From: Tolypeutes matacus
Taxonomy: Eukaryota; Chordata; Mammalia; Cingulata; Chlamyphoridae
DNA: 64,000 nt
Reading direction: 5' to 3'
Assembly: GCA_026826555.1 (NCBI GenBank)
Contig: JAKSZT010053928.1
Location: 45,554,653 to 45,618,652 of the forward strand
A program made the translations under genes and the position numbers. Under the pieces are notes generated by a model. The model worked only from the letters and a program-made list of their open reading frames with translations, did not search any database and was not told where the DNA came from. This document shows positions 47,281 to 59,103 of the stretch, in pieces. Each line of letters begins with the position of its first letter. The first letter of the stretch is position 1.

Positions 47281-48059
47281 TAGGTAAGAAGAACCTGTGA
47301 GGCAAGAGGGCTGAGAAGCAGGCAGTGGAAATTCTTAGTGACCAATAGGAAACAGAATGATCTAAGCCATCTAAGGTGAATATTTCTCTCCATTGTTAGT
47401 GAAAAATTTCAGGGGTGCATATTCCAATTCCACCCTTGTTCAGTGGTAGTGTGACCCCTTTCTGAGATGACCACCTTGTCTTCCTGTTGCTGTCTTATCA
47501 ATGGGCCTAGTGCCTAGAATCAGGGTGGACATTTATATCCTCTAATGTGGGCCTTGCCCTTGAGATATGAAGATTGACCATGACTAATGGGAGAAGCCAA
47601 AGAGAAGTCAAGCCTATAGGATCACCTTGGGTAATCCTGTTTGCCTTTGGAGGTTGGATCCTACCTACATTATACTTATTTTTACTTCTAGAAGAAATCA
47701 TTATAAAACTAGTCACTGTAGTTACATACGCTTGCAAACCAATTAGGATGTAAAGACAGTTTTGTGGTCTTAAGAAAACAATCTAAACCTCACAAGAGTT
47801 TTTTTTTTTAAATCCTAACATTTCCTAAGTGTTTCCTAAGTGTTTGTAGAATAATCTGTCAGATAAATGGGCTTTGGCTCTGTCACCTGTGAGAATTTCT
47901 CATGGGAATTCTGAAACTAGCATAGTTCAGTGGGTAGCATGAAATTTTGTTAGTGATGTTATCTGGGAGAGACGCTTATCTCCATGTAAACTTTCTTTAT
48001 TTTGTGAATGCCTTAATTTGTCTTAGAATGACTGTTATGTGCTGCTAGGGTCCAGCAAA
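47281..48059. other. No gene seen
   Basis: No recognised gene. An 11-bp word tttcctaagtg is tandemly doubled at about 47820-47842. Confidence 0.4.
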
Positions 48060-49145
48060 AGTACTCAGGAGCTAACTTTAACCAGGTCAAAGATGGAACA
48101 ATTTGAACATCACATAAATATAATAATTACAATGGATACATAACCATGAGTTGATAATGACACTGGGGGTAGGGTAGGAATCTGATCACCACTGACGCAT
48201 ACTAGGGAACTAACTCATTATTTTGAATACTGTTGAATAAAGGAATAGATTCAATATTTATTCTGCCTTTCTACACAAACTGTACCTCTGGGTAACCAAT
48301 GGTAGATAACGGGAAATTTATATTTGTAGAGGTATCCAGCTAATAAGTGAAAAAGAGAAATTAGGTTTGGAATATCACCATTATGAAGCCTCTTATGAAT
48401 TAGTAGATCTAGGCATTGAGCACTAGTGGCTGGTACATCACAAAAAAGAGACAACCAGACATGATGTGGCTCCTGATGGAAGAACACACCACTATCTTTG
48501 AAGTATTCTTGCCAGCAGGTGAAACCTGAATCTAATCAAGCCTCTAGGTACACCTATCAATTTACAGGAAGCGCAGAGGACAAAAGTTCACAGTAAAAGA
48601 TACAACAATGAGGCAATCAGCAAAATTCAGACTGTGGGAAACTTGAAAGGCTAAATGACCTTGTTTCTTCAACAAATAAATTGTAAGAAAGAAAAGGAGA
48701 TGGAGGGGAACCTATGGATTGAAAGAAACTAAAGAAATATATCACCAATCATAATTGATAGAACTTATTTGCACCCTGATTCCATAAACAAACTATAAAA
48801 AATTCTTAGCCTTTATGATTCAATTGGAAATTTGAACACTGACTAGATATATAATGTTAAGGGATTATTAAAGTTTTTAGGTGTTTTATAGATATTGTGT
48901 CTTAAAAAGAGCCCTTATGTTTTAGAGATACAACTGAAATGTTTATAGATGAAAGGATATGATATCTGGGATTTGCTGTAAAACAATACAGGGCAGAGAG
49001 TTGGATGAGGGTATAGATGAAACAAGATTAGTTATGCATTGAAAATTGTTGAATCTGGGTGACGGGTTCATGGGATTCATTATACTAATTTCTCAACTTT
49101 TATAAAGGACTGTCATTTCCATTATAAATTTTGTTAAATGTGTGT
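48060..49145 (+). mobile_element. L1M 3' end
   Basis: Order of blocks fits an old L1M 3' UTR: gatgtggctcctgatgga, agactgtgggaaacttgaaa, tgcaccctgattccataaac, ttgaacactgactagata, gttttagagatacaactgaa, ggtatagatgaaacaagatt, gggtgacgggttcatgg. Confidence 0.65.
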
Positions 49146-49699
49146 CTTGGCAAAAAGAGCAGAGGTTGTTTAACTAGTTCTTTTGATGGCAGATAAGGAA
49201 GGTGACATGTGACTTTAAGTCATTCATTTTGAAACTTACCTATGTGAATATATAATATAAAAATAAATATAAAATGTAATGTTTTATATAATGTAACATG
49301 TTACAGATAAGTTGATAGATAGGATATATTTATTAAGTGGCATTAAATTTAGTGGCTAAGACATTTGGTCTTGAGGCCCACATGAGATTTCAGGTTGTTT
49401 TCAAAATTTGGAATTGCATATAGAGCTTCACACAGATAGAGGTTTTATAAATAATACTACATTCGGTAAATATTTATTTTGAAAATTTCAGGAAAAACTT
49501 TCAGCTCGTAAATTTTATTCAATGAAAGAAAGTTCTCCATCTTATTTCGATGATTTTTAAAATATTTACATAATCAATCAAAATGAATGTCTTCATGCAA
49601 TCCATATTATCACTTCATCATGGAGTAACACATAAATAAGAGCAGTAACAATTGTGGGAATACAAATCCTATTAATTCATCCATTCTTTCTTTCAAAAT
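49146..49699. other. No gene; AT-rich
   Basis: No recognised repeat or gene. Confidence 0.4.
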
Positions 49700-49960
49700 A
49701 TATTTCCCAAAATGTGTTTCTCTACTTTGCCAGCACTAGGCTCGTCTCAGGATAAAAATCATCCACAGCATGGCTCTACCCTGGAGAAGTTCACTTTCCT
49801 GTGGAGGAGACAGACAAGTGAAAACCAAGAACAGCAGGGTAGAAGCCATGTGAGAGAGCAGCCCAAAATGCAGAGGGGTCACTGTCAGCCCTTCCTGGGG
49901 AAGAAAAGAGCACGTGGGAGGGTGGTGATCAAGGCAACGTTTCTGGGAGGGCATTTACCT
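49700..49960 (-). repeat. L2-like LINE, antisense
   Basis: ctggagaagttcactttcct, gtggaggagacagacaagtg are antisense L2-like. Weak outside these blocks. Confidence 0.4.
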
Positions 49961-51663
49961 GGCTTTGTGCTCAGTAGAGCTGGAAGGTAGAGTGTGAGGG
50001 AAAGAGTGGAGACAAATAGGGTGGTTGGGCAACATTTTGTGCTAGAAGCTTTGGAGGATGGTGGCAGAAACAAAGGTCAAAATGTGTTGACGTCTCTATC
50101 CCCAGGTCTGGCTGTGCTGCTCTTGCCTGGGCCGTTGGTGTGAAGTAAAGCATTTCCAGGAGCTGCCCCTCAGAATTCCACCTACAGAAGCCGTCTCTCC
50201 TTCCTAACCATCTTGCCTGCCCTGCGTCCTGGCCCACACTTCGTTTTCTTCCTTTTGGGATTAAGTCTCAAGAGGATGAAGACTGTCTGATCTTTGTACT
50301 GCATTTTAGCCTCATCTGGACCCTGCCCGGTTTGACTTCACCAGTTGCCCTCATGACCCTTTCTCTGGTTCAGTTTGTCAACTAGAAAGGACTTTGGGAA
50401 TTAAACCATTTGAATGTAAGTTTTTTGTTTTTTATTTTTTATTTTTTTAACTTATTGATCTCAAAGTGGTAGCACATATTATATGATCACTTATCTCTAT
50501 CGCTTTCATTTAACTTACCCCTAAAAAGGAAAAAAAAAAAAAACTTAAAAGAGTCCAATGAGGGTAATTCCTAATTCATTTATTGAGAGCTTTTTTCTTG
50601 GTGAAAGCAAAACATTAACATTCTTAGCTGTTCACTTATTTATACTACAGGAAACCAACAGTTATGCAAAGCCACTGCCAACATAATCAGGAGCTGCTGT
50701 GTGGAGTCTTAAGTACCTCATGGAAAAAGAACTCTGAACTGGGATTCTTCCCAAAAGCTAGCTTTGTTAATGCTTCAACAACTGGGGTAGGAAAAAAAAA
50801 AGAATTTAGCAAGCAGTTATAAATATGAATGGTTGTTAAACCTTTCAACAGAGTGATTTAGTGAAAAAAATGTAAGATACTAATACAAATGCTCTAGCAA
50901 TAGTACTACAGCTGTGCCATGTCTTTTACCTGGAATTAATTGTAGGTTTAAATGCTTTATAGTTTAATGAACAAACAGAACATATCCTCAAGTATGTTTT
51001 ATTAACCTGTTTGTGCCTTGTATTTCAAAACAGTCTTTCAAAATGTAGGAGACAAGCTAAGGGCAGGCATGTGTGTGAGCATGTGTGTGCATTTGTGTGC
51101 ATGTGTATGTGCATCCTCAAGCAGAAGCAATGTGGAGCAGGGAATGGACATTGGGGCAGAGGGTGTGTTTTGTTGACACAGCCACTCTTTAAAGAATACA
51201 CTTAAGTCATATGGCAAATCAAGTCTTGGACAGACACTTTCTGGGACTTTCTTATATATTTTCTTTCATTTCATTTCTTTTTTTTTCACAAAACAGGTTC
51301 TTCCATGAACATATTCCCAAATACATGCCCTTTCCATACAAGCAAAAGGTAAGCGCTATGAACTAAGATCAAGAGCTTTGGAAATGAGGTTTTGTAAGGT
51401 TCCTGGAAGCTTTTCATCCTTACTGCGCAAACAGGAGAGCGATGGTGGACACCAACGTTGTGAACATTGCCACCCCCTTATTCTGAGAGCTGATGAGCAT
51501 GGGGCCCAAATACTCATAACCCTTCAGAGGGTGGTGACCATGTTCTTAGACTGGACCCTCTAATGCTTTCACAAGTAATTATTGGCCATAGTTGCACCTT
51601 TTATTTAGTATGCTGAGGTAATTGTCTTGGTCTCTTGCCTGCTTCTGACCAATTTATAATATT
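49961..51663. other. No gene; unassigned
   Basis: No gene recognised. Runs of T/A at about 50418-50450 and an A14 at 50529-50542; TG-rich patch at about 51068-51112. Confidence 0.4.
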
Positions 51664-51664
51664 A

Positions 51665-51698
<34 letters not shown>

Positions 51699-51822
51699 TT
51701 TTTATTTTTAAAGAAGCTTTAGATTACATAAATGCTACATAAAATATATAAAGGATTCTCATATGTCCCACTCCCTCCCTCTCACACACTTTCCCACATC
51801 AACAACATCCCTTATTAGTGTG
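51664..51822 (-). mobile_element. Young L1 tail interrupted by LTR
   Basis: The phrase tttaaagaagctttagatta and cccacatcaacaacatcc identify the same L1 3' UTR as at 9.6 kb, antisense. A (TA)n run at about 51672-51694 adjoins it. An LTR interrupts it after 'attagtgtg'; a few bases of the L1 may continue past 52634. Confidence 0.8.
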
Positions 51823-52633
51823 TGTATTAGTCAGCCAAAGGGGTGCTGATGCAAAGTACCAGAAGTCTGTTGGCTTTTATAAAGGGTGTTTATTTGCGGT
51901 AGAAGCTTACAGTTACAAGGCCCTAAAGAGTCCAACTCAAGGTGCCATAAGAGGTACTTTCTTACCCAAAGTTTGTTGCCACATGTTGATGCAAGATGGC
52001 TGCCGATATCTGCAAGGGTTCAGCCTTCCTCTTTCCTCTTAAGGCTCTGTGGGTCCAGCTTCTTCCAATCTCAGCTGTAGACTGGCATAAGGCTCATCTC
52101 TCTTCCTGGGTCTTGTTTCTTTCCAAGTTCAGCTGCTCTGTTCTCTCTCTCTCTTTTTTTTTTTTTTTTTAAGATTTTATTTATTTATTCATTTATCCCC
52201 CCCTTGCTGCTTGTGCTCTCTGGGTCAGCTAACCACGCCATGCGGGCGGGCTTGCCCTCACCAGGAAGCCCCGGGAACCGAACTCGGGGCCTCCCATATG
52301 GTAAACGGGAGCCCTACTGATTGAGCTACAGCCGCTTCCCTGCTCTGTTCTCTTCACAAGGCTAATCTCTCTTCCTGAGGCTCCAGCATCAAAAAACTAA
52401 GTTCTCTCCTCTGCTGTTTCTTTTTCTGTGTGTCTACTTCCATGTGAGAGTCTGTTTTACTCTCACACTCTAATGACATGGTTGAATCAAAGCCCTAATC
52501 TTAATATAATTTAATCAGACGTCTCAGCTGAAACTAATACAATCAAAGGGTATCACACCCAGAGGAAGAGACCAGTTTACAAACATAATCAATATTTCTT
52601 TTTGGAATTCATAAATAATATCAAACTGCCACA
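51823..52633 (-). mobile_element. Xenarthran LTR with 5-bp TSD, carrying a SINE
   Basis: On the minus strand it starts TGTGGCAGTTTGATATT and ends GGCTGACTAATACA. Without the nested SINE and its duplicated target it is about 604 bp. The duplication gtgtg lies at 51818-51822 and 52634-52638, although the local sequence is TG-rich so some of that match could be chance. Same family as the fragments at 22.3 and 23.0 kb. Solo LTR, no coding part. Confidence 0.85.
52147..52340 (-). mobile_element. Young DAS-type SINE nested in LTR
   Basis: About 194 bp antisense, with target duplication tgctctgttctct at 52134-52146 and 52341-52353. Minus-strand head gggaagcggctgtagctc, B-box-like agttcggttcccgg, a GC-rich body (aagcccgcccgcatggcg) and a poly(A) tail. 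About 96% identical to 54998-55194. Confidence 0.93.
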
Positions 52634-52640
52634 GTGTGTA

Positions 52641-53774
52641 TTCACACATTTGCACACCTATGGTGAGAGAGAAAGTGAGAGAGAGAATGTATATCAGATG
52701 CAAAAGACATAGCCCCCATGCTTTCTGTTGGAAAATGTTGTCAAATTTGAGAAAATGTCCAATTTTGCATCTTCTTTTGATTTATAAATAAAAGAAAGAG
52801 GAAGTTTAAACAAAAGATGGGATGCATTTTTTTTTACCCTGGGATCCCTGGCTCCTCAAATAGGAAAGAATGAGTCTGCTAGTCAATGACCCTTCTTTTT
52901 CAAGCATTTAAACTGCGCCTCTGCCTCAACACTGCACATCTCAGCTCATCTCTGCAGATCACACACTTCTTTTTCAGAAAGGCCATGCTGAACCTGCAAG
53001 CCCACTGACTTATCTCTATATTAGCCATCTTCCTTCTGGAGCAAAGGTTGAGGTTTCTTTTAAACATGAGCTGAGAAGATGGCAATATAGAATGATCTGG
53101 ATGTGGCTTCTGAAATCTCTTTAATCTTTTCTGTAGGGTCCCATTAGTGTTTAAAGGGTTTGGGTTCCTACCTGTTAACTCACTTGATACTGAATTAGAA
53201 TACTCAAGGAATATTCATCTGACCATGTTGATATGCAGATGTATTTGCATGGCAGGGAGTCCTGGATTCTAGGCAGGGAAACCTCTAATAACATTCTCAA
53301 CAGAAAATTAGATGATTTCTCTGTTTAAAAAAAAAAAGATCTGTCCCTCTGTTTTCTGACAAGCAGATCCAAGCTGGATCACAACAGGTTTGTTCTCACG
53401 GATCTGGGAGGTAATGTGGAGCAGGTTGTTTGTGCAGGACATGAGGCAGGGGACCTGCCAACCTGGGTCCAGCTGCATAAATATGCTGGTCACTGGTAGC
53501 TACTGGAAGGTTGTCATGTGCACGGCCACCAGATTTATTACCGAGGTAAAAGTCATGTATTATGCAGAGCCAGCTGGTCACCTATCAGGTGGTGAGCTGA
53601 GACTGAAAGCAAGCTGCTTAACATCAGGCAGATAACAGCTTTATAGTGAATCAGCAGTGGGGATGTCTAAAGTGAAAAAAAAAAAAAAACCATCCTGCAA
53701 GGTGCACCTGCGTGTTTTTTTGTGATAAAACTACAGGATGAGAAAACAAAAGCAAGTGCTGCCAAAGTGTTAGA
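52641..53774. other. No gene seen
   Basis: No recognised gene. An A11 run near 53327 and an A16 run near 53674. The stretch around 53340-53640 is mixed-composition DNA free of repeats I know. Confidence 0.4.
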
Positions 53775-54120
53775 CCTCAAGGTTTAGAGAATGTTTGATG
53801 TGGCATCTCATGAAACTTTAATCATGAAATTCATTCAGATTCATTGGAGATGAGTGGGATGATAGGAACTGATGAGTGGCAGAAGCCGTTTCAGCTCAGG
53901 CTGGTGATTTATGGGGAGGCAGAGAGCAAAGATGCTTCTGGCTTTCCCCTCCAGCCTCACTTAACAACTTCATTAATAACCCAGACAAACAAGCCATCTA
54001 GTTCATGAATAGCATCTGATATGAAATTGAGAGGTGTTGGGAATATGAAAAGAAGTGCTGAACCGACAATGGACGTGGACGAAAACTGAAAATACTGACA
54101 AAAAGCAAAGAGGATTCTGT
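53775..54120 (+). repeat. L3/CR1 LINE fossil
   Basis: gtttgatgtggcatctcatg reads FDVASHE-like, the FDxVxH motif of CR1/L3 reverse transcriptases, and further on ttcattaataacccagac reads FINNPD where the family has FINDLD. Many frame breaks. Confidence 0.55.
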
Positions 54121-54179
54121 TTGGGTAAGGAAGAATTAGATGTTTTTTCATTCGCCTCTAAACACGTTTGAGGAAAGAC

Positions 54180-54300
54180 CAGAAATTTACTAAGTATAGC
54201 TAGTAATTATGAGCAGCAATTCCAGATACTATCGTTTAATCCTCATGGCAACCTTATAATGTCGACTTTATTATTCTTTTATAAATTCTGTAATGCAAGA
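54180..54300 (+). repeat. MIR-like fragment
   Basis: ttccagatactatcgtttaa and tcctcatggcaaccttataa fit a diverged MIR. Confidence 0.4.
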
Positions 54301-54404
54301 TGGGGCCATGTAAGTGTTTCTCCAAGAGCCATGCAGATAGTATTAGAGTTAGGATTGGACATCCGGGCCTGCAGGCCTTCAAAAGCCGGTGCTCCTTTCC
54401 AGTG

Positions 54405-54580
54405 TTCTTGCCACTCAGAGTGTGAGCCATGGACCAGTGAGAGAAGCCTCAGCATCACTTGGAAACTGTTAGAAATGCAGAGTCTCAGGTCCCCTCCTCC
54501 ATCCACTGAATCAGAATCTGCATTTTTGCAGGCTTCCCAGCTGATTCGTGTGCACATGACAGCTTGAGAAACTCTGGTCT
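54405..54580 (-). mobile_element. MER5A hAT transposon, antisense
   Basis: Order matches antisense MER5A: ccatggaccagtgagag, agcatcacttggaaactgtt, agaaatgcagagtctcaggt, cactgaatcagaatctgca, cagcttgagaaactctggt. Confidence 0.75.
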
Positions 54581-54879
54581 ACACTGCACTGCCTCTCAGG
54601 GAGTGGGGAGGCAAGGCCTTGCTGTAGGCAACACTCTGCAACCTCTTACTCCTGCCCTGGGATAGCCTAACTCATCCACAGAGCCAATGCTGTCAGCATC
54701 TCCATCAAGGTCAGCTCCAGCCCCACACAGCTGTAAGTGCCTGCATTCTCACGTATACTCCCAGCCATTCAGACAGTAAAGAGAAGTTTCTAGAACAAAT
54801 AACTCTAACCTTTGCTTCCCTTGCACCCCTGTGTTTACCGCTCACACAGCATTGGAGTTATTGGTGTCATTGTTATCAA
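54581..54879. other. No gene seen
   Basis: No recognised feature. Confidence 0.4.
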
Positions 54880-54997
54880 TTTCCTACTGGGCTCTGAAAT
54901 CTTTGAGGGCAAGGGTTTGTCTGTTACTCAGCTTTGTTTCCCTGACACCTGACATTGAGCCTCACCTTGGTCAGAGATGCTCAAGACATGCTTGTTG
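54880..54997 (+). repeat. L2 3' end split by SINE
   Basis: ttgagggcaagggtttgtct, gtttccctgacacctgacat and agacatgcttgttg belong to the L2 terminus, which resumes at 55195 (tgttgaatgaccaaggg, gaatgaatgagtg). Confidence 0.6.
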
Positions 54998-55194
54998 TTC
55001 AGGGAAGCGGCTGTGGCTCAATCAGTAGGGCTCCCGTTTACCATATGGGAGGCCCCGGGTTCGGTTCCCGGGGCCTCCTGGTGAAGGCAAGCCCGCCCGC
55101 ACGGCGTGGTTAGCTGACCCAGCGAGCACAAGCAGCAAGGGGGGGATGAATGAATAAATAAATAAAATCTTTAAAAAAAAAAAAAAAAAAAAAA
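54998..55194 (+). mobile_element. Young DAS-type SINE inserted in L2
   Basis: Head gggaagcggctgtggctc from 55003, B box gggttcggttcccgg, GC-rich body and A tail of about 24. Target duplication aagacatgcttgttg at 54983-54997 and 55195-55209 (15 bp). The CpG-bearing sites differ from the 52.2-kb copy mostly by transitions. Confidence 0.93.
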
Positions 55195-55281
55195 AAGACA
55201 TGCTTGTTGAATGACCAAGGGAATGAATGAGTGAACACTGGGAAAATATTTTATTCCACCTGGGCTGCATCTCATTGATGA

Positions 55282-55314
55282 CTTTCCCTTGACTCTCGAA
55301 GAGTCAAGGGAAAG
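55282..55314. other. Perfect 15-bp inverted repeat, 3-nt loop
   Basis: Arms ctttcccttgactct (55282-55296) and agagtcaagggaaag (55300-55314) around loop cga. A stable hairpin in either strand. It has no T tract and no gene beside it, so it is not called a terminator or RNA gene. Confidence 0.95.
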
Positions 55315-55384
55315 CCGTGGAGTGGCGAGACTGACAAGGGAGATAAGACGTAAATTGAAATAAGGAATTCAGAGTAGTTCATCA

Positions 55385-55490
55385 AGTTCAACAAACATTT
55401 ATTGGGGTCCGACTCTGTGCGGTACACTGGGTAGCTGCTGGGGAAAGATGTGTAGGACAGTATGCCTGAACCAGAACAGATCACATCCCA
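55385..55490 (-). repeat. L2 3' end, antisense
   Basis: ttcaacaaacatttattggg and gcggtacactgggtagctgc resemble antisense L2. Confidence 0.5.
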
Positions 55491-58059
55491 GTGAGATCAA
55501 CACGGAAACCAATCATCTCTCTGCTCTGGCAAGGGTGGGGATAGAGGGGTGTCCAGGGCACCAACGGAGCACAGTGGGGAGCACTCACTGGGGGGTGCAC
55601 TGACTGGGAAGCATTCTCAGAAGAAGCAATACCTGTGCTAAGTGTATGAACAGGATTTTGCCAGGCAAAGAGTAGAATGAACATTGAAGTCAAAGTTATG
55701 TGTGTATGCATGTGTTTACTTAATTGAGGGATCAAAATAGCTAAGTACAAAAACGAAAGGATGCTGAAATGTTTGGGAAACCTGGGTGGGGGATGTCCCT
55801 TGTCTCTCAGGCACAGGGAAAGCACATGAAGGTCTCGCAGGGGTGTGGCACCTGAGTTAATTTTATAGGCTAAGTAGGATCTGTGCCAATGAAAGTTGGA
55901 AAAAACATTCCATGCTATGGAAAAGGTCTGAGCACTGAGCAGGCATACAAGTAGCTCTTCCCTTCTTCCTTTCTCTCTTCCTCCCTTTTATTTTCTCCTT
56001 CTCTCAACCCTTACCTTTGGAAGCTTCTAGTACATTTTAAGAATTAAGATATTAAAAATGATACATTTTAAACGGATTTTTAATAAGCAATTAACATATA
56101 AACGTAATTATATAAAGACAAAAGGTAATCACAGGGTTTGCTTTACATATTAATTTATTGTTCACGAAAGGCGGTATGGTCTAGCAAGTGGAGAAAAAAA
56201 ATTAAATGAGCATGATGATCTGCTTTGTCTTTCAATCTTATCAGTACATGCCTGCAGCTATATGTGAAACCTCTTTTGAAGATAGCTTCAAATGTCTAAA
56301 TTTAAAAAGCTCATTGAGAATGCGAAACCTGGGCCAAATGGTTCTCTTGGCCCAGCAACATGCTATAGTGGATTTTTTTTTTTTTTAACATTTGAGGCAG
56401 TATGTGTTGAGAATAGTATGGCTCTGCTTTGTGATTTGGGTGGACTCCCACAGTTCTAGAGTGCACACTTCGCCTCTGTTGGTTCCCCCTATGTTCTATC
56501 ATATTAGGGTTTCACATGGGGACAGAGTTGGATTGACAAAGCCTCAAACAGCCACCGGGACTCTCCAATGATAGCAGGATGCTCCCACTGTCCCACACCC
56601 TGGGGCTTACATCCCAAATCAATGTCAAGAAAAGTGTCTTGCTTTCCTAGGGTATTGATGGGGAGTCTTTGATTGGCAATCCCAAGGCACTTTAGAGCAG
56701 AACTCTCAAATGAAAGTACACTAGCTGGGACAACAAGAGCATTTGATTGCATTTCCCTCCTCGTCTACCGCTCCCCAGCAGGGTACACTCCATCGCAAGA
56801 CTACCCTGATTTTAATTTTTGTTGTGTTTTCAAAATAGAGTTCTGTGCTCTGGGGCTCTCCTCTTTGGTATCAAAGATGTGAATTATGGGGAAAACGGAG
56901 GGTCTCAGGGGTATTATGTGACTAACAACTGCTCATAAATATGAGCAGGGTCAGAAACCCCTGTGACAATTCTTTGCCTTGTCTTCCTAAATCATAGCCA
57001 AATAAATCTTTTATGTGAGGATTTTCAGGGAAGCCAAAGGTTATGTTCTCGGCTTTCTTTTGTAAATATGTCACAATATATTTGACCCAGAGACTAGCCC
57101 TTCTTGCAGCTGGTGGTAGAGGCATATCTGGGGTCTTTATTAAGATTTAAATCACTTAAAATCCTATTGCCCATTGCCTGCCCCCAAACATAAAGAAGAT
57201 TTATGATATCAAAAAGTATTTTCTGTAAGAGTCAACTATTATTTTAATGAAAAAACATTGCTGACATAAGAATATGTAATTCTTTAGGTTATAGAATCTA
57301 TAGTATGTGATGATTTTTTCTTCAAAATTAATTTCAAATGGTAAGTTTCCTTTCTATATAACAATGACTCTCCATTGTGATATTTTTCATGTTCGGTTCA
57401 AACGTTATATAACAGAAGATATATTCATTGATTTGCTTTCACAAAATCAACTATGATTGTCTTAGTAATAGTAACGGTAGCAGTCATGGGAATAGTACCT
57501 TTATAGTTGAATAGAATATGGGTAATTTTCATGTCATTACTACATAAAACTCATCATTCTTACTGCAAAACCCATTTACACGCAGTTTTAATGGCAAAAT
57601 CTTGATCAAATTTCCAAAGCTGGGCTTCATATTACCTAGCCTTCACAAATTAGACATATTTACTATGAAATAATATCATAAGTACTTAAAAGGAAACTAC
57701 AAACCGTCAAAATGAATAAAAAGTGTTTTATGATACAGAATGCCTCCTTTTATAGCTAGATTTGGTGACTGCTCAACCTTCAATTTCATTCATCCATAAA
57801 ACATTTCCTATTCAATAATGCAAAATGAGAAAATGCAATATTTTTGCCTTTAGTGTAATTTTATAATCAAAATTGTATGCATGTGTTTGAGCTTGTTTTG
57901 GCGAGGGAGGGAGAACTATGATTTTCATCCTTAAGATTGCTTGGTAAAGTAATAAGTAGCTAATGCCCTTCCTCCTGTGAGAATGCCCTCATTGTTTTAA
58001 AGATGCACTTTGCTTACCACAAATAGGACTTTGAATTGTTTGAAGCCAGTGTTGGAGAC
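55491..58059. other. No gene; unassigned
   Basis: 2.6 kb with no recognised gene or confident repeat. The part 57140-57960 is AT-rich and free of simple repeats. Confidence 0.4.
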
Positions 58060-58260
58060 AGATAGATTTGGTCTGGAATTTAGGCTGCACCATTGACTAG
58101 CTATGTCATCTTAGGCAAATCAGTTAGCCTCTTTGAGACTTGGTTTCTGCATCTGTAGAATGGGTATAATAATATCACCTTCTCAGGCTTTTGTCAGGAC
58201 TAGAGGTATTTCATTTAGCTAATATGGTCCTAGCCCCAAGTTGGTGCTAAATAAGTATAC
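58060..58260 (+). repeat. MIR SINE
   Basis: Clear order: ctggaatttaggctgcacca, ttgactagctatgtcatctt, aggcaaatcagttagcctct, tctgtagaatgggtataata, tggtgctaaataagt. Confidence 0.75.
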
Positions 58261-58264
58261 CCAT

Positions 58265-58855
58265 TGTAGGCCAAATGCATGTATCTATTGTATGCCAAGT
58301 AAATAGACCTATTCTATGCCAATCACTGTGCTATCACGGGGCATGAAAGAAATAAATGGAAAAATAGTTCCTCCTTTCAAAGAACTCACAACTTTGGGAG
58401 TCAAGAGAGAAACGAAAGTAGCAAATTATGGGGTGAGTCAGATCATGTTGAGACCTCTAGGCAGGGATTTATGAACATTACCTGGGAGCCCAAAGATGGG
58501 AATAATTAATTTTGATTGGGGCAAGGGAATGAGGGGAATTAGTGGGTGATCAAGGAACAGTTCATTAAAAATAACATTTTGATAATTGGGAGTAAAAGGC
58601 CATCCTGGGAAGAACAGTCAGGCAAGTCCAGTGTGTGGGCCATGGCTGTGCTCTGTGTTTCCAGGGAACATAGAGTACCCCAGGGAAGTAAAGATAAACT
58701 GGGAATGTCAGCTGTAGGGAACTGTGATAGTCTTTGAATGCAAAGCTTAGGGGTTTGGGCTTTATTCTGTGAGCAAAGGCGGAGAGAGAATGTAACATTG
58801 AATATCTTTGAGAGTGGAAGTAACCTAATTAGATCTTAGTTTTAAAAAGAGTCAG
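58265..58855 (-). repeat. Ancient LINE (L2-type), antisense
   Basis: ccaatcactgtgctatcacg, aaagaactcacaactttggg, ggtttgggctttattctgtg, gtggaagtaacctaattaga follow the antisense order of the same ancient LINE as at 18.7-19.6 kb. Confidence 0.55.
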
Positions 58856-59103
58856 GTACAAAGCTATATACTCAAATAAGAAGCTGTCCAAGACATTAAG
58901 TGAATAAAAAAGTAAATTGAAAAATAACGTGTACTAGAATCTCACATTTTGTTAAAATATTAATATATATTATCAAAGAATTTAACAATATGTAGGAATA
59001 CAAACCAAATTGTTAACAATTATCCTGAGAAGAATTAGAGGTACTTATGGGTTACTTTAACTTTCTACAATATTATGCCTCTAATATCTGGATTGTTTAA
59101 AAT

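Noticed and set aside
50101..50132. Possible exon starting after a ctatccccag acceptor-like word
   Set aside because: A polypyrimidine-AG followed by a short open stretch is too common; no protein match and no convincing donor.
55282..55314. Rho-independent terminator or microRNA precursor
   Set aside because: No T tract and a mammalian context exclude a bacterial terminator; a 33-nt hairpin is too short for a standard microRNA precursor.
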